This document shows, piece after piece, positions 8,241-17,579 of a DNA stretch of 64,000 bases. The DNA is from Skermanella stibiiresistens SB22 (lineage in GTDB: Bacteria > Pseudomonadota > Alphaproteobacteria > Azospirillales > Azospirillaceae). Numbering within the stretch: position 1 is the first letter of the stretch; every line of letters begins with the position of its first letter. Where the stretch lies: contig NZ_AVFL01000003.1 of NCBI RefSeq assembly GCF_000576635.1, positions 292,011-356,010 of the forward strand. The letters are read 5' to 3'. Under the pieces are notes generated by a model. That model was not told the DNA's origin. It was given only the letters and a program-made list of their open reading frames with translations, and ran no database searches. The position numbers and the translations under genes are program-made.

Positions 8241-9596
8241 ATGAGTGAGGAAAGCGAAAACGACCAGTCACAACGCTTGGACTTCCTGGGAATCGACGTC
8301 AAGACGCGCGCGACGCTGAAAGAATTCGCCCCCGAGCTGAAAGAACTGCTGCCTCCGATATTGAAAGCTTTCTACAAGCACATACAAGGCTTCCCGGAGC
8401 TGCGCGGCATGTTCTCGAGCGAGGCCAGGATCGAACACGCGCGCTCGGCTCAGGAGGTCCATTGGCTGAACCTGTTCTCCGGCAATTTCGACGCGGCGTA
8501 CTTCGCCTCCGTCAAGCGCATCGGGCTGACCCACAGCAGGATCGGCCTGGAGCCGCGCTGGTACATCGGCGGCTACGCCTTCACCATCAACCACTTGTAT
8601 GACGCCGCGACCAAGCGGTTCAGCAACCGGTGGCGGCCGGAAGTCGCCCGGGCGAAGCTGTCCGATCTGTTGTCGGCGCTCAACAAGGCGGTCATGCTCG
8701 ACATGGACCTGGCCATCTCGATCTATATCGAAGAGAACAAGGCCACCCACGACCGCCAGATGGAAAAGCTGGCCGAGAGCTTCCGCGGATCGGTCGTCGG
8801 CATCGTCGAGTCGGTAAGTGGTCAGGCCGACGATCTGGGAGCGACCTCCGAGACCATGTCGGCCGCCGCCGAGGAGACCAGCCGTCAGGCGATCGCCGTG
8901 GCGGCCGCCGCCGAACAGGCCAGCCAGAACGTCCAAACCGTCGCGGCGGCCGCGGAGGAACTGTCCAAGTCGATCCAGGAGATCACCCTGCAGGTCACCC
9001 GCTCGTCCGACACGTCGCGCCGCGCCGTCGCCGACGGCGAGAGGACCAGCCAGTTGCTGGCCACCCTGTCCACCGCGGCGGAGAGCATCGGGGCCGTGGT
9101 CAGCCTGATCAGCGACATCGCCAACCAGACCAACCTGCTGGCCCTGAACGCCACGATCGAGGCGGCCCGGGCCGGCGAGGCGGGCAAGGGCTTCGCCGTG
9201 GTCGCCAACGAGGTCAAGGCGCTGGCCACCCAGACGGCGCGCGCCACCGGCGACATCAAGGGGCAGGTCGACGAGATCCAGAACGCCACCCAGGGGGCGG
9301 TCGCCGCGATCCGCGGCGTTCTGGGCACCATCACCGACATGGACGAGATCTGCTCGCTGATCGCCGCCGCCGTCGAGGAACAGGCCGCCGCCACCCAGGA
9401 GATCGCCCGCAATGTCGAACAGGCGGCGTCCGGGACCCAGGAGGTGGCGACGAACATCGCGGGTGTGACCTCGGCGTCGTCCGAAACCAGCAGGTCCGTG
9501 CTGATCATCAAGGACGCGGCGGGCCAGCTCAGTGGCCAGTCCACCGCCCTTCAGCGGGAAGTCGGCAGCTTCCTGCGGTCCATCAGGGCGGCTTGA
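8241..9596 (+). CDS. Globin-coupled sensor methyl-accepting chemotaxis protein (HemAT-like)
   Basis: This 451-aa soluble chemoreceptor senses gas through a heme globin and signals to CheA. Residues 12-160 form the sensor globin: LDFLGID start, [17 protein letters not shown], and [19 protein letters not shown] with the likely proximal His98. There is no transmembrane helix. From about 185 onward come the helical MCP repeats, with the conserved hairpin tip [19 protein letters not shown] and [14 protein letters not shown]. Family members such as HemAT mediate aerotaxis. It is a single gene, facing the sugar dehydrogenase gene tail-to-tail with 12 nt between. Confidence 0.93.
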   Translation: MSEESENDQSQRLDFLGIDVKTRATLKEFAPELKELLPPILKAFYKHIQGFPELRGMFSSEARIEHARSAQEVHWLNLFSGNFDAAYFASVKRIGLTHSRIGLEPRWYIGGYAFTINHLYDAATKRFSNRWRPEVARAKLSDLLSALNKAVMLDMDLAISIYIEENKATHDRQMEKLAESFRGSVVGIVESVSGQADDLGATSETMSAAAEETSRQAIAVAAAAEQASQNVQTVAAAAEELSKSIQEITLQVTRSSDTSRRAVADGERTSQLLATLSTAAESIGAVVSLISDIANQTNLLALNATIEAARAGEAGKGFAVVANEVKALATQTARATGDIKGQVDEIQNATQGAVAAIRGVLGTITDMDEICSLIAAAVEEQAAATQEIARNVEQAASGTQEVATNIAGVTSASSETSRSVLIIKDAAGQLSGQSTALQREVGSFLRSIRAA

Positions 9597-9608
9597 CCGA
9601 GCGGCGCG

Positions 9609-10778
9609 TCATCCCTCGGCGGGATGGATCCGCAGGATCTCGCCATCCGATTCATCGGTCAGAAGGTACAGCGCGCCGTCGGGCCCCTGCTCGACGGCGC
9701 GAATCCTTTGCCCCAAATCGGACAGCATCCGCTCCTCGTGGACGACGCGGTCGCCATCCAACTCCAGCCGGACCAGTTCCTCGGTCGCCAAACCGCCGTT
9801 GAAGACGCTGCCCCGCCATGCCGGGAACGCCGTCCCGGTGTAGAACGCCATGCCGGAGGAACCGATCACCGGAGTCCAGTGATGAACCGGCTCCGCCATG
9901 CCTTCGGCGGTCTGCTTGCCGGTGCCGACCGGGGCTCCACTGTATTCGACGCCGTACGACACCACCGGCCAGCCATAGTTCTTGCCGGCTTCGGGGATGT
10001 TGATCTCGTCGCCGCCCTTGGGTCCATGCTCGTTAACCCATAGCGCGCCGGTCCGTGGATTGAGCGCCGCTCCCTGGATGTTGCGGTGGCCATAGGACCA
10101 GATCTCGGGCAAGGCGCCTTGCTGGTTCACGAATGGGTTGTCCTTGGGCACCGAACCGTCGGGGCGGATGCGGATCACCTTGCCCAGATGGGAGTTCAGG
10201 TCCTGCGCTTGGCCGCGGAACCGCTGCTCCGACCGCTCGCCCAGCCCGATGAACAGGAAACCTTGGTCGTCGAACACCAGCCGCGAGCCGAAATGCTTGG
10301 TGCTCGGCAGCTTCGGCTTCTGCGAGAAGATGACCTGGACTTCCGACAGCGCGTCGCCGGAATTGCTCAGGACGCCGCGCGCGACCGCGGTCGAGTTGCC
10401 GCCCTCCCCGGCCTCGGAGAAGCTCAGGTAGACCAGACGGTTCCGTTGGAATTGCGGATCGAGCGCCACGTCCAGCAAGCCGCCCTGTCCGCGGGCGTCC
10501 ACGGCGGGTACCCCCGTGATTGGCTCCGACACCGTTCCGTCGGAGGATACCAGCCGCAGGTTGCCCCGCTTCTCCGTCACCAGCATGCCGCCGTCGGGCA
10601 GGAACGCCAGCCCCCAGGGGTTCGACAGGCCGTCGGCGACGGTGGTGACCTGGATCTCGGCCTTCTCCGTCTTGAAGCTGGTGTCGGCGGCGAACGCCGG
10701 CGCCACGCCGGTCAGCGCCGTGGTGGTCAAGGCGGTCCCCATGAGGGATGCCGCGAAGGATAGGGAAACCGCGCGCAT
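9609..10778 (-). CDS. PQQ-dependent sugar (aldose) dehydrogenase, YliI/Asd family
   Basis: This 389-aa exported beta-propeller oxidoreductase has a signal peptide ending near APAFAADT. Motifs of the soluble PQQ glucose/sorbosone dehydrogenase family are NPWGLAFLPDGGMLVTEK, GGLLDVALDPQF, STKHFGSRLVFD (catalytic-type His), SYGHRNIQG and NEHGPKGGDEIN. Such enzymes oxidise aldoses to lactones in the periplasm. It is divergent from the IclR/galactonate operon; a link to galactose oxidation is possible but not shown. Confidence 0.88.
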   Translation of the reverse strand: MRAVSLSFAASLMGTALTTTALTGVAPAFAADTSFKTEKAEIQVTTVADGLSNPWGLAFLPDGGMLVTEKRGNLRLVSSDGTVSEPITGVPAVDARGQGGLLDVALDPQFQRNRLVYLSFSEAGEGGNSTAVARGVLSNSGDALSEVQVIFSQKPKLPSTKHFGSRLVFDDQGFLFIGLGERSEQRFRGQAQDLNSHLGKVIRIRPDGSVPKDNPFVNQQGALPEIWSYGHRNIQGAALNPRTGALWVNEHGPKGGDEINIPEAGKNYGWPVVSYGVEYSGAPVGTGKQTAEGMAEPVHHWTPVIGSSGMAFYTGTAFPAWRGSVFNGGLATEELVRLELDGDRVVHEERMLSDLGQRIRAVEQGPDGALYLLTDESDGEILRIHPAEG

Positions 10779-10866
10779 ATCGTCTCTCCCAGTGTCTTCG
10801 ATCTGGATGCCTAGTTATGGCCGGATCACGGTTGAACAACCGTCACCTCCACACACTCGCAAAAAA

Positions 10867-10884
10867 TGTCCCACTATGTGGACA
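10867..10884. promoter_or_regulatory. Candidate operator for the IclR-type regulator
   Basis: TGTCCCACTATGTGGACA is an imperfect palindrome with perfect TGTCC/GGACA ends. It is placed 14 nt upstream of the predicted -35 of the iclR-dgo operon and between two divergent genes. IclR regulators bind palindromes of this size. Confidence 0.45.
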
Positions 10885-10897
10885 CATATGAATCTAT

Positions 10898-10926
10898 TTG
10901 ACACATTGCCATTTAGTTTCATAACA
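10898..10926 (+). promoter_or_regulatory. Predicted sigma-70 promoter of the iclR-dgo operon
   Basis: TTGACA (10898-10903), a 17-nt spacer and ATAACA (10921-10926) give a near-consensus promoter. Transcription would start around 10933, only a few bases before the ATG at 10940. A very short or absent leader, or use of the in-frame ATG at 10961, follows. Confidence 0.5.
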
Positions 10927-10939
10927 TGATGACCAGGGT

Positions 10940-11776
10940 ATGCGGGAACGGATCACCACGATGAAGGGCGACCACGCAGGTGCGCTGGATCAACCAGAGC
11001 CACCGGAACGGCACCAAGGAAACGGCACGCAGACGCTGCTGCGGGGCTTGGCCCTGCTCGAATGCGTCGCGGAAGGGATTGGCGATGTCAAAGGCATAGC
11101 CGCGCGGTTGGGAACGCCGCGCAGCACGACGCACCGGATGCTCAACAGCCTGGTCGCGGAACGGTATCTCCATCACGTGCCCTACAAGGGCTACCTGCTC
11201 GGACCCAAGCTGATCGAGCTTGGCATGCGGGCGCTGGAACACCGCCCCCTGGTAGCGATCGCCCGCCCCCATATCGAGGCGCTGGCCCAGCGGACCGGTG
11301 ACACGGTCCATCTGGGCGTGATGGAGGACGCGGAGGTCTTCTACCTGGACAAGATCCCCGGCACCCGCGGGCTGGAGATGCGCTCGCGCGTCGGCCTCCG
11401 CATGCCGGTGGCGTCCACCGGGATTGGCAAGGGCCTGATGCTGGGGTTGCCGCGCGATCAGTGGCGCCGGTTGTACGACCGCGCGGCGGAGTTCAGCGCG
11501 CTGTCGCCCGACCGTCCGCCGCTGGCGCCCTGGCCGGAATTCGAACGGCGGCTGGCGAATTATGTCGAGCGCGACTGGTCGTTCGACCTCGAGGAGAACG
11601 AGATCGGCATCCGCTGCGTCGGCGCCCCCATCCGTGACGTGCGCGGCCAGGTGGTGGCGGCGATCAGCGTGGCGAGCGCCATCCACTACATGCCGGACGA
11701 CCGCATGGCGGAGCTTGGCCCGATGGTGCGCGCCTGCGCCGACGCTATTTCAAAGGAACTGGGATGGAAACCCTGA
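10940..11776 (+). CDS. IclR-family transcriptional regulator, probably of galactonate genes
   Basis: This 278-aa DNA-binding regulator has a winged helix at about 30-90 (TQTLLRGLALLECVAEG, RLGTPRSTTHRMLNSL) and an IclR effector domain at about 100-275 with TGDTVHLGVMEDAEVFYLDK and VGLRMPVASTGIGKG. It is first in an operon with dgoK and dgoA; its end overlaps dgoK by 13 nt. By position it should respond to galactonate or KDGal. E. coli uses a GntR protein (DgoR) for this role, so the family is different here. A second in-frame ATG at 10961 is possible. Confidence 0.9.
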   Translation: MRERITTMKGDHAGALDQPEPPERHQGNGTQTLLRGLALLECVAEGIGDVKGIAARLGTPRSTTHRMLNSLVAERYLHHVPYKGYLLGPKLIELGMRALEHRPLVAIARPHIEALAQRTGDTVHLGVMEDAEVFYLDKIPGTRGLEMRSRVGLRMPVASTGIGKGLMLGLPRDQWRRLYDRAAEFSALSPDRPPLAPWPEFERRLANYVERDWSFDLEENEIGIRCVGAPIRDVRGQVVAAISVASAIHYMPDDRMAELGPMVRACADAISKELGWKP

Positions 11777-12756
11777 CGCCGCCGGGACGGCCCGGCGCCG
11801 CCCTGATCGCGCTGGACTGGGGCACCTCCAGCCTGCGCGGATACCTGATGGACGCGAAGGGCGACGTGCTGGACCAGCGCGCCAGCGCCCACGGCATCCA
11901 GAACCTGCCCGTTCCAGGGCCGGAGGGTTTCGAGCAGGCGTTCGCCGGGATCTGCGGCGACTGGCTGGCGCTCCACGGCAAGCTTCCCATCGTGGCCGGT
12001 GGCATGGTCGGCAGCGCGCAGGGTTGGGCGGAGGCGCCCTATGTCGGGTGTCCCGCCGACACCGCCACCCTGGCCGATAAGGCCATCGTGGTGGACAGCA
12101 GGCTCGGCGTCCGCGTGCTGATCGCCCCCGGCGTGCTGTTCGACCCGCCCGACGCCAACCCGGACGTGATCCGCGGCGAGGAGATCCAGATCGCCGGAGC
12201 CCTGGCCGATCACCCCTGGCTGGCCGAGCGCGCCTGCGTCGCCCTGCCCGGCACCCATTCCAAGTGGGTCCAGATCCAAGACGGCAGGATCACCCGCTTC
12301 GCCACCTACATGACCGGCGAGCTGTTCGCCGTGCTTTGCCGCAACTCCATCCTGGGCCGCCTGATGCCCGAGGCGCCCGCCGCCGACGCCGCCGAGGCCG
12401 ACCAAGCCTTCGTGGCGGGGGTGCGACTGGCGCGGGAAGGCTTGCCCGGCGACCTGAGCCACCAGATCTTCGCCGCCCGCACGCTTGGATTGACCAAGCG
12501 CCTGCCGCCGGACGTGCTCAAGGACTACCTGTCCGGACTGCTGATCGGCGGCGAGCTGGTCTCCGGTCTGGCCCACATGCGCGACAGCATAGCCGCCGAC
12601 ACCCCCTTGCTGCTGATCGGCGACGGCGCGTTGTGCCGCCGCTACGTCAGGGCGTTGGAGACGATCGGCACCGTTCCCGCGGCCCAGTTGGAAAACACGG
12701 CGCCGCGCGGTCTCTTCCAGTTCGCCCAAAAGGCTGGAGTCCTCTCCCATGACTGA
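11764..12756 (+). CDS. dgoK: 2-dehydro-3-deoxygalactonokinase DgoK
   Basis: This 330-aa kinase phosphorylates 2-keto-3-deoxygalactonate with ATP in the De Ley-Doudoroff pathway. It opens with ALIALDWGTSSLRGYLMD, the phosphate-1 loop of the ASKHA fold. It continues with VAGGMVGSAQGW, VALPGTHSKWVQ, FATYMTGELFAVL and LLIGGELVSGL, all DgoK hallmarks. It overlaps the regulator upstream by 13 nt and dgoA downstream by 8 nt, so the three genes are translationally coupled. Confidence 0.94.
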   Translation: METLTPPGRPGAALIALDWGTSSLRGYLMDAKGDVLDQRASAHGIQNLPVPGPEGFEQAFAGICGDWLALHGKLPIVAGGMVGSAQGWAEAPYVGCPADTATLADKAIVVDSRLGVRVLIAPGVLFDPPDANPDVIRGEEIQIAGALADHPWLAERACVALPGTHSKWVQIQDGRITRFATYMTGELFAVLCRNSILGRLMPEAPAADAAEADQAFVAGVRLAREGLPGDLSHQIFAARTLGLTKRLPPDVLKDYLSGLLIGGELVSGLAHMRDSIAADTPLLLIGDGALCRRYVRALETIGTVPAAQLENTAPRGLFQFAQKAGVLSHD

Positions 12757-13402
12757 CACCGACTTGAACTCCCGGCTCGACGCCGCCTTCGCCACGCTGC
12801 CGCTGGTCGCCATCCTGCGCGGGCTGACCCCGCCGGAGGCCGAACCCGCCGCCCAGGCGCTGTACGACCGCGGTTTCCGGCTGATCGAGGTGCCGCTCAA
12901 CTCGCCCTCGCCATTCGACAGCATCGCCGCGATCCGCCGCCTGCTGCCCCGCGACGCGATCGTCGGGGCCGGCACGGTCATGACGACCGACCAGGTCGGC
13001 ACGCTGGCGGGGATTGGCGCCGACATCGTGGTGATGCCGCACGCCGACACCGAGGTGATCCGCGCCGCCAAGGCCGCCGGCATGGCCTGCCTGCCCGGCG
13101 TCATGACGCCAACCGAGGCCTTCGCGGCGCTCAAGGCCGGGGCCGACGCGCTGAAGCTGTTCCCGGCCGAACTGATCAGCCCGCGTATCGTCAAGGCGAT
13201 GCGGGCGGTGATGCCGCCGGCCACGCGCCTGCTGCCGGTCGGCGGCGTCACCCCCGACACCATGCGGGAATACCGCGCGGCCGGCGTCGCCGGCTTCGGG
13301 CTCGGCTCGGCGCTCTACACGCCCGGCATGCCGCTGTCCCAGCTGGTCGAACGGGCGGACCTGTTCGTCGCCGCCTGGGCGGCCCTGGGTTCGAAACCCT
13401 GA
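12749..13402 (+). CDS. dgoA: 2-dehydro-3-deoxy-6-phosphogalactonate aldolase DgoA
   Basis: This 217-aa class I aldolase splits KDPGal into pyruvate and glyceraldehyde 3-phosphate. It is a KDPG/KDPGal TIM barrel with LVAILRGLTPPEA, LIEVPLNSPSPF (catalytic Glu), GAGTVMTTDQV and DALKLFPAE, where the Lys forms the Schiff base. The LNSP motif rather than LRTP separates galactonate enzymes from KDPG aldolases. The start overlaps dgoK in ATGACTGA. It is followed by a 76-nt gap before the transporter genes. Confidence 0.94.
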   Translation: MTDTDLNSRLDAAFATLPLVAILRGLTPPEAEPAAQALYDRGFRLIEVPLNSPSPFDSIAAIRRLLPRDAIVGAGTVMTTDQVGTLAGIGADIVVMPHADTEVIRAAKAAGMACLPGVMTPTEAFAALKAGADALKLFPAELISPRIVKAMRAVMPPATRLLPVGGVTPDTMREYRAAGVAGFGLGSALYTPGMPLSQLVERADLFVAAWAALGSKP

Positions 13403-13478
13403 CCAGTAAACCCCAACCCTTCCCTTCCACCCCTATCCCTGGCTCCAGGAATAAAAGTCCCAACGGGAGAGATTGCTT

Positions 13479-14447
13479 ATGAGTGCGTATCGTTTCGTGA
13501 CCCGAGTCTGCGCTGGCGCGCTGGTATCCGCCGGTCTCTGGGCTGGAGCCGCCCAAGCCGCCGAGTACCCGACCAAGCAGATCGAGCTGATCGTCCCCTA
13601 TGCCGCCGGCGGCGGCACGGATCTGGTGGCCCGCGCCTTCGCGGACGCCGCCAACCGGCACCTGCCCAAGGCGATCGGCGTGGTCAACAAGACCGGTGGC
13701 GGCGGCGCCGTCGGGTTGAGCGAGATCATGGCCGCCCGGCCCGATGGCTACAAGATCGGCATGGGTACGGTCGAGATCACCATGCTGCCGCATCTGGGCG
13801 TCGCCCGCTTCTCGGTCGGCGACTTCACCCCGATCGCCCGGTTGAACGCCGAGCCCGCGGCGATCACGGTCAACGCGGACTCGCCGATCAAGACGATCGA
13901 CGAGTTCCTGGCCAACGCCAAGGCCAATCCGGGCACCGTCCGCGTCGGCAACTCCGGCACCGGCGCCATCTGGCACCTGGCCGCCGAGGCGCTGGGCGAG
14001 CAGACCGGCATCAAGTTCAACCACATCCCCTATGACGGCGCCAACCCCGCCGTGACCGCCCTGCTCGGCGGCCACATCGAGGCCGTCGGTGTCAGCCCGG
14101 CGGAGGTGTTCTCCCAGGTCGCCGCCGGCAAGCTGCGCATCCTGGCCGTGATGGCGGACGAGCGGTCCAAGACCTTCCCCGACGTTCCGACCCTGAAGGA
14201 GAAGGGCATCGACGTCTCGATCGCGACGTGGCGCGGCATCGTCGTTCCCAAGCGGACCCCGGAGCCGATCGTGGCGGCACTGCGCGAGGCGTCCCGCGAC
14301 GCCGCCAACGAGCAGTCGTTCAAGGACCAACTCGCCAAGATGAACCTGACCCACGCCTATGCCGACGGTCCGGAGTTCAAGGCCGTGATGGAGAAGGACG
14401 ACGCCTTCTTCAAGACCCTGATGACCCAGGTCGGTCTCGCCAAGTAA
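13479..14447 (+). CDS. Tripartite tricarboxylate transporter substrate-binding protein (TctC family)
   Basis: This 322-aa periplasmic receptor has the Bug/TctC fold, with a signal peptide ending near AAQAAEYP. Family motifs are the N-terminal YPTKQIELIVPYAAGGGTD and VGNSGTGAIWHLA plus FNHIPYDGANPAVTALLGGH. I start at ATG 13479, 9 nt after GGGAGA, rather than at the TTG at 13473. The small TctB and large TctA membrane subunits follow. By context the ligand is a sugar acid such as galactonate or galactarate rather than citrate. Confidence 0.9.
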   Translation: MSAYRFVTRVCAGALVSAGLWAGAAQAAEYPTKQIELIVPYAAGGGTDLVARAFADAANRHLPKAIGVVNKTGGGGAVGLSEIMAARPDGYKIGMGTVEITMLPHLGVARFSVGDFTPIARLNAEPAAITVNADSPIKTIDEFLANAKANPGTVRVGNSGTGAIWHLAAEALGEQTGIKFNHIPYDGANPAVTALLGGHIEAVGVSPAEVFSQVAAGKLRILAVMADERSKTFPDVPTLKEKGIDVSIATWRGIVVPKRTPEPIVAALREASRDAANEQSFKDQLAKMNLTHAYADGPEFKAVMEKDDAFFKTLMTQVGLAK

Positions 14448-14537
14448 GGCCATGACGGTCCAGGGGATGTGAGCCCAGGCGCCTCCTCCCCCGGACCGGA
14501 CTCCCATATCGGCGGCGACCCCAGAGGAGAACCACCC

Positions 14538-15044
14538 ATGAGCAACGCCCCCCTCCAGGGCGGCGATGCCGGCTTGCGTCCGCGCGACCGGCTCGCGACC
14601 CTGGTGATCTGCGCGCTCGTCATCGCGGTCGCCGTGGCCGCCATCGTGACGGCGCAGGACTTCCCCGCGACCATGCTGGCGACCGATGTCGGTCCCGCCC
14701 GCTTCCCGATCGTCTACGCCGTGGCGCTGATCGTCCTGTGCTGCATCCTGGCCATCCAGACGCTTCGCAAACCGATCGACGTCAGCGGTGATCCACCGGC
14801 CACTTCCCCCAGCCACGGCGCCGTGGCGATCGGCATGGCGGCGGCGGTCGCCTGTCTGGTCGCGATGACCCATGTCGGCTTCGCCCTCGCGACGCTGCCC
14901 TTCGTGGCCGGCGTGATGTGGCTGATGGGCCAGCGCAGTCCGATCTGGAACCCTGTCCTGGCCGTGGTCATCACCGGATTGATCCACGTGACCTTCTCCA
15001 CCGCCCTGGGCGTGCCGTTGCCGGTCGGGAGCCTCTTCGAATGA
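14538..15044 (+). CDS. Tripartite tricarboxylate transporter small membrane subunit (TctB family)
   Basis: This 168-aa protein has four predicted transmembrane helices: about 21-41 (LATLVICALVIAVAVAAIVT), 55-75, 90-110 and 125-150. GPARFPIVYAVALIVL is the typical second-helix region. The upstream frame is open to 14469, but AGAGGAG at 14524-14530 supports the ATG at 14538. It sits between tctC and tctA, as usual for this family. Confidence 0.88.
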   Translation: MSNAPLQGGDAGLRPRDRLATLVICALVIAVAVAAIVTAQDFPATMLATDVGPARFPIVYAVALIVLCCILAIQTLRKPIDVSGDPPATSPSHGAVAIGMAAAVACLVAMTHVGFALATLPFVAGVMWLMGQRSPIWNPVLAVVITGLIHVTFSTALGVPLPVGSLFE

Positions 15045-15080
15045 GCCGAACCCCGTCATTCCGTCCGGCGGAGAGCCGAC

Positions 15081-16610
15081 ATGCATGAGATAGACCTGCT
15101 TCTCAACGGCGCCCGGACGCTGATCGACCAGCCGATGGCCCTGCTGCTGGCCCTGATCGGCGTGGCGCTGGGCATCGTCATCGGCGCCCTGCCCGGCCTG
15201 ACGGCCACCATGGGTGTGGCGATCCTGCTGCCCTTCACCTTCGGCATGGACCCGCTGTCCGGCCTCCTGATGATCTCCGGCGTGTTCTTCGGCGGTATCT
15301 ATGGCGGCTCGATCCCGGCGATCCTGCTGAAGATCCCCGGCACGCCCGCCGCGGCCGCCACCGCGATCGACGGTTACGAACTGACCAAGCAGGGCAAGGC
15401 CGGCATCGCGCTCGGCACCGCGACGCTGTCTTCGTTCCTGGGTGGTTTGCTCAGCGTGATCGTGCTGATCTTCATGGCGCGGATCCTGGCCGGCTTCGCG
15501 CTGGAGTTCAGCGCGTCGGAAAGCTTCGCGCTGGCCGTCTTCGGCCTGACCATCATCGCCAGCATCTCGGGCGCGTCGCCGATCAAGGGTCTGATCGCCG
15601 GCTTCGCTGGCCTGCTGCTCGCGACGGTCGGACTCGACCCGATGGGCGGTTTCCCGCGCTTCACGGCTGGCTACACCGAGCTGTTCACCGTTCCATTCAT
15701 CCCGGTCATGATCGGCTTGTTCGCGGCGGCCGAGGCCTTCAAGTCGATGGAGGAGCCGGAGGTCCGCGGCGCCCTGAAGACGGCGCTGGGCCGCATCATC
15801 CCGCCCTGGAGCGCGTTTCGCGGCGTCATCGTGACGATCCTCCGCTCCAGCGGATTGGGCATCCTGATCGGCATCATCCCGGGCGCCGGAGCCGACATCG
15901 CGGCCTATGTCGCCTACAACGAGACCAAGCGCTTCAGCAAGGCGCCGCAGAACTTCGGCAAGGGCGAACTGTCGGCCGTGGCCGCCTGCGAGTCCGGAGC
16001 CAACGGCTGCACCGGCGGCGCGCTGCTGACCATGCTGACGCTGGGCATCCCCGGCGACGCCGTCACGGCGGTGATGCTGGGCGCCTTGACGCTGCAAGGC
16101 CTGCAACCCGGTCCGCTGCTGTTCCAGGACCACGCCGACCTGGTCTTCACCCTGTTCGCCGGCATGATCTTCTGCTACGTCGCGATGCTGTTCATGGGCT
16201 TCGCCTCGCTGCGCTTCATGGGCCGCATCCTGCAGATGCCAAAGTCGGTGCTGACCCCGGTCATCCTGGCGCTGTGCATCGTCGGCACCTACGCGATCAA
16301 CAACAGCATGTTCGACATCGGCATCATGCTGGCGGCCGGCGTGGTCGGCTACTTCATGCAGAAGTGGGACTTCCCGGCATCGCCCGTCGTGCTGGCGCTG
16401 ATCATGGGGCCGATGGCCGAGGCCAGCCTGCGGCGCGCGCTGTCGCTGTCCAACGGCAGCTACGACTTCCTCTACACCCGTCCGATCACCGTCGTCCTGC
16501 TGTCCGCCGCGGCGCTGTCGCTGCTGGTGCCGCTGCTGCGAGGCCTGCGGAAGTCCGGCGGCGGAACGGCCGAACCTCCCCTCAACGCCACTCCGGGACG
16601 AGGCCATTGA
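15081..16610 (+). CDS. Tripartite tricarboxylate transporter large membrane subunit (TctA family)
   Basis: This 509-aa, roughly 12-helix transporter channel has the TctA signatures VIGALPGLTATMGVAILLPFTFGM and GIYGGSIPAILLKIPGTPAAAATAIDGYE, which is a duplicated substrate motif. It also has IIPGAGADIAAYVAYNETKR and GCTGGALLTMLTLGIPGDAVTAV. The energy source is a cation gradient. Its TGA overlaps the TTG of the lactonase gene, so it is translationally tied to galactonate metabolism. This supports sugar acids as the cargo. Confidence 0.93.
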   Translation: MHEIDLLLNGARTLIDQPMALLLALIGVALGIVIGALPGLTATMGVAILLPFTFGMDPLSGLLMISGVFFGGIYGGSIPAILLKIPGTPAAAATAIDGYELTKQGKAGIALGTATLSSFLGGLLSVIVLIFMARILAGFALEFSASESFALAVFGLTIIASISGASPIKGLIAGFAGLLLATVGLDPMGGFPRFTAGYTELFTVPFIPVMIGLFAAAEAFKSMEEPEVRGALKTALGRIIPPWSAFRGVIVTILRSSGLGILIGIIPGAGADIAAYVAYNETKRFSKAPQNFGKGELSAVAACESGANGCTGGALLTMLTLGIPGDAVTAVMLGALTLQGLQPGPLLFQDHADLVFTLFAGMIFCYVAMLFMGFASLRFMGRILQMPKSVLTPVILALCIVGTYAINNSMFDIGIMLAAGVVGYFMQKWDFPASPVVLALIMGPMAEASLRRALSLSNGSYDFLYTRPITVVLLSAAALSLLVPLLRGLRKSGGGTAEPPLNATPGRGH

Positions 16611-17539
16611 GCGCCACCAAGACGACCATCGGGCTCGACGCCATCATCGCCCCCGAGCTCCGCGACGGCACCGGCGAAAGCCCGGTCTGGGACGCTGACA
16701 GCGCTCAATGGACCTGGATCGACGTGCCGAGCGGCGGCATCCGGCGGTTCGATCCAAGCTCCGGCGTTCTCCGCCAATGGCGGGCGGCGGAACGGATCGG
16801 CAGCATGGTGCTGCGTCCCGACGGCGGCCCGGTGCTGAGCTGCGAGAGCGGCATCTTCGACGCCGAACTGCCGGACCAGGGAGGCGAGGCGTCGATGACC
16901 CGCCTCGTCGCGGTCAACCATCCCAAGGCCGGCATGCGCTTCAACGACGGTCGGTGCGACCGCCAGGGGCGGCTGTGGGTCTCGACCATGGTGATGGATA
17001 TCGGCCTCGCCGACTCCTCGGGCCGGTGGTACCGCTATGGCCGGCGAAGCGGCCTCCAGGCCGGAGCCCCCGTCGCCGGCCTCGACGGCATGATCATCCC
17101 CAACGGCAGCGCCTTCAGCCCGGATGGCCGCACGCTCTACGCCTCCGACACCCACCGCGACGTCCGGATGGTCTGGGCCTGGGATTACGACCCGGAGACC
17201 GGCACGCCGCGCGACCGCCGCGTCTTCGTCGACATGCGGGACATGGCGGGGCGGCCCGATGGCGCCGCCATCGACACCGACGGCTGCTATTGGATCTGCT
17301 GCCTGGATGAGGGCGCCATCAAGCGCTTCACCCCCAACGGCGCGCTGGACCGCGTGATCCGCACGCCGATGCTGAAGCCCACCATGTGCGCCTTCGGCGG
17401 TCCCGACCTGCGGACGATGCTGGTGACCTCGCTGTGCCGCGGCACGCCCGGGGATCTGGCCGAGGACCCGCATGGTGGCCGCGTCCTGATGTTCGATCCG
17501 GGCGCCCAGGGCATCGCGGAACCCCGCCTCTCCGCCTGA
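16607..17539 (+). CDS. SMP-30/gluconolactonase family sugar lactonase
   Basis: This 310-aa six-bladed propeller hydrolase would open galactono- or other aldonolactones. Metal and catalytic positions are visible: ELRDGTGESPVWD (Glu ligand), MRFNDGRCDRQGRLWVSTM (Asn/Asp), and IPNGSAFSPDGRTLYASDT (Asn and catalytic Asp). I use the TTG at 16607, which overlaps the tctA stop as TTGA and has GACGAGG upstream; the open frame extends further into tctA but without support. It sits between the transporter and a dehydrogenase gene, making the order dehydrogenase-lactone-acid plausible. Confidence 0.88.
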   Translation: MSATKTTIGLDAIIAPELRDGTGESPVWDADSAQWTWIDVPSGGIRRFDPSSGVLRQWRAAERIGSMVLRPDGGPVLSCESGIFDAELPDQGGEASMTRLVAVNHPKAGMRFNDGRCDRQGRLWVSTMVMDIGLADSSGRWYRYGRRSGLQAGAPVAGLDGMIIPNGSAFSPDGRTLYASDTHRDVRMVWAWDYDPETGTPRDRRVFVDMRDMAGRPDGAAIDTDGCYWICCLDEGAIKRFTPNGALDRVIRTPMLKPTMCAFGGPDLRTMLVTSLCRGTPGDLAEDPHGGRVLMFDPGAQGIAEPRLSA

Positions 17540-17579
17540 ACACACCCAGCCAAATTTTCCAAGCAAGAGGATGAATGCC

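Noticed and set aside
13248..16607. 1119-codon minus-strand ORF opposite dgoA and tctCBA
   Set aside because: Product is a repetitive Arg/Gly/Gln/Asp/His-rich sequence with no fold; the plus strand has four clear genes.
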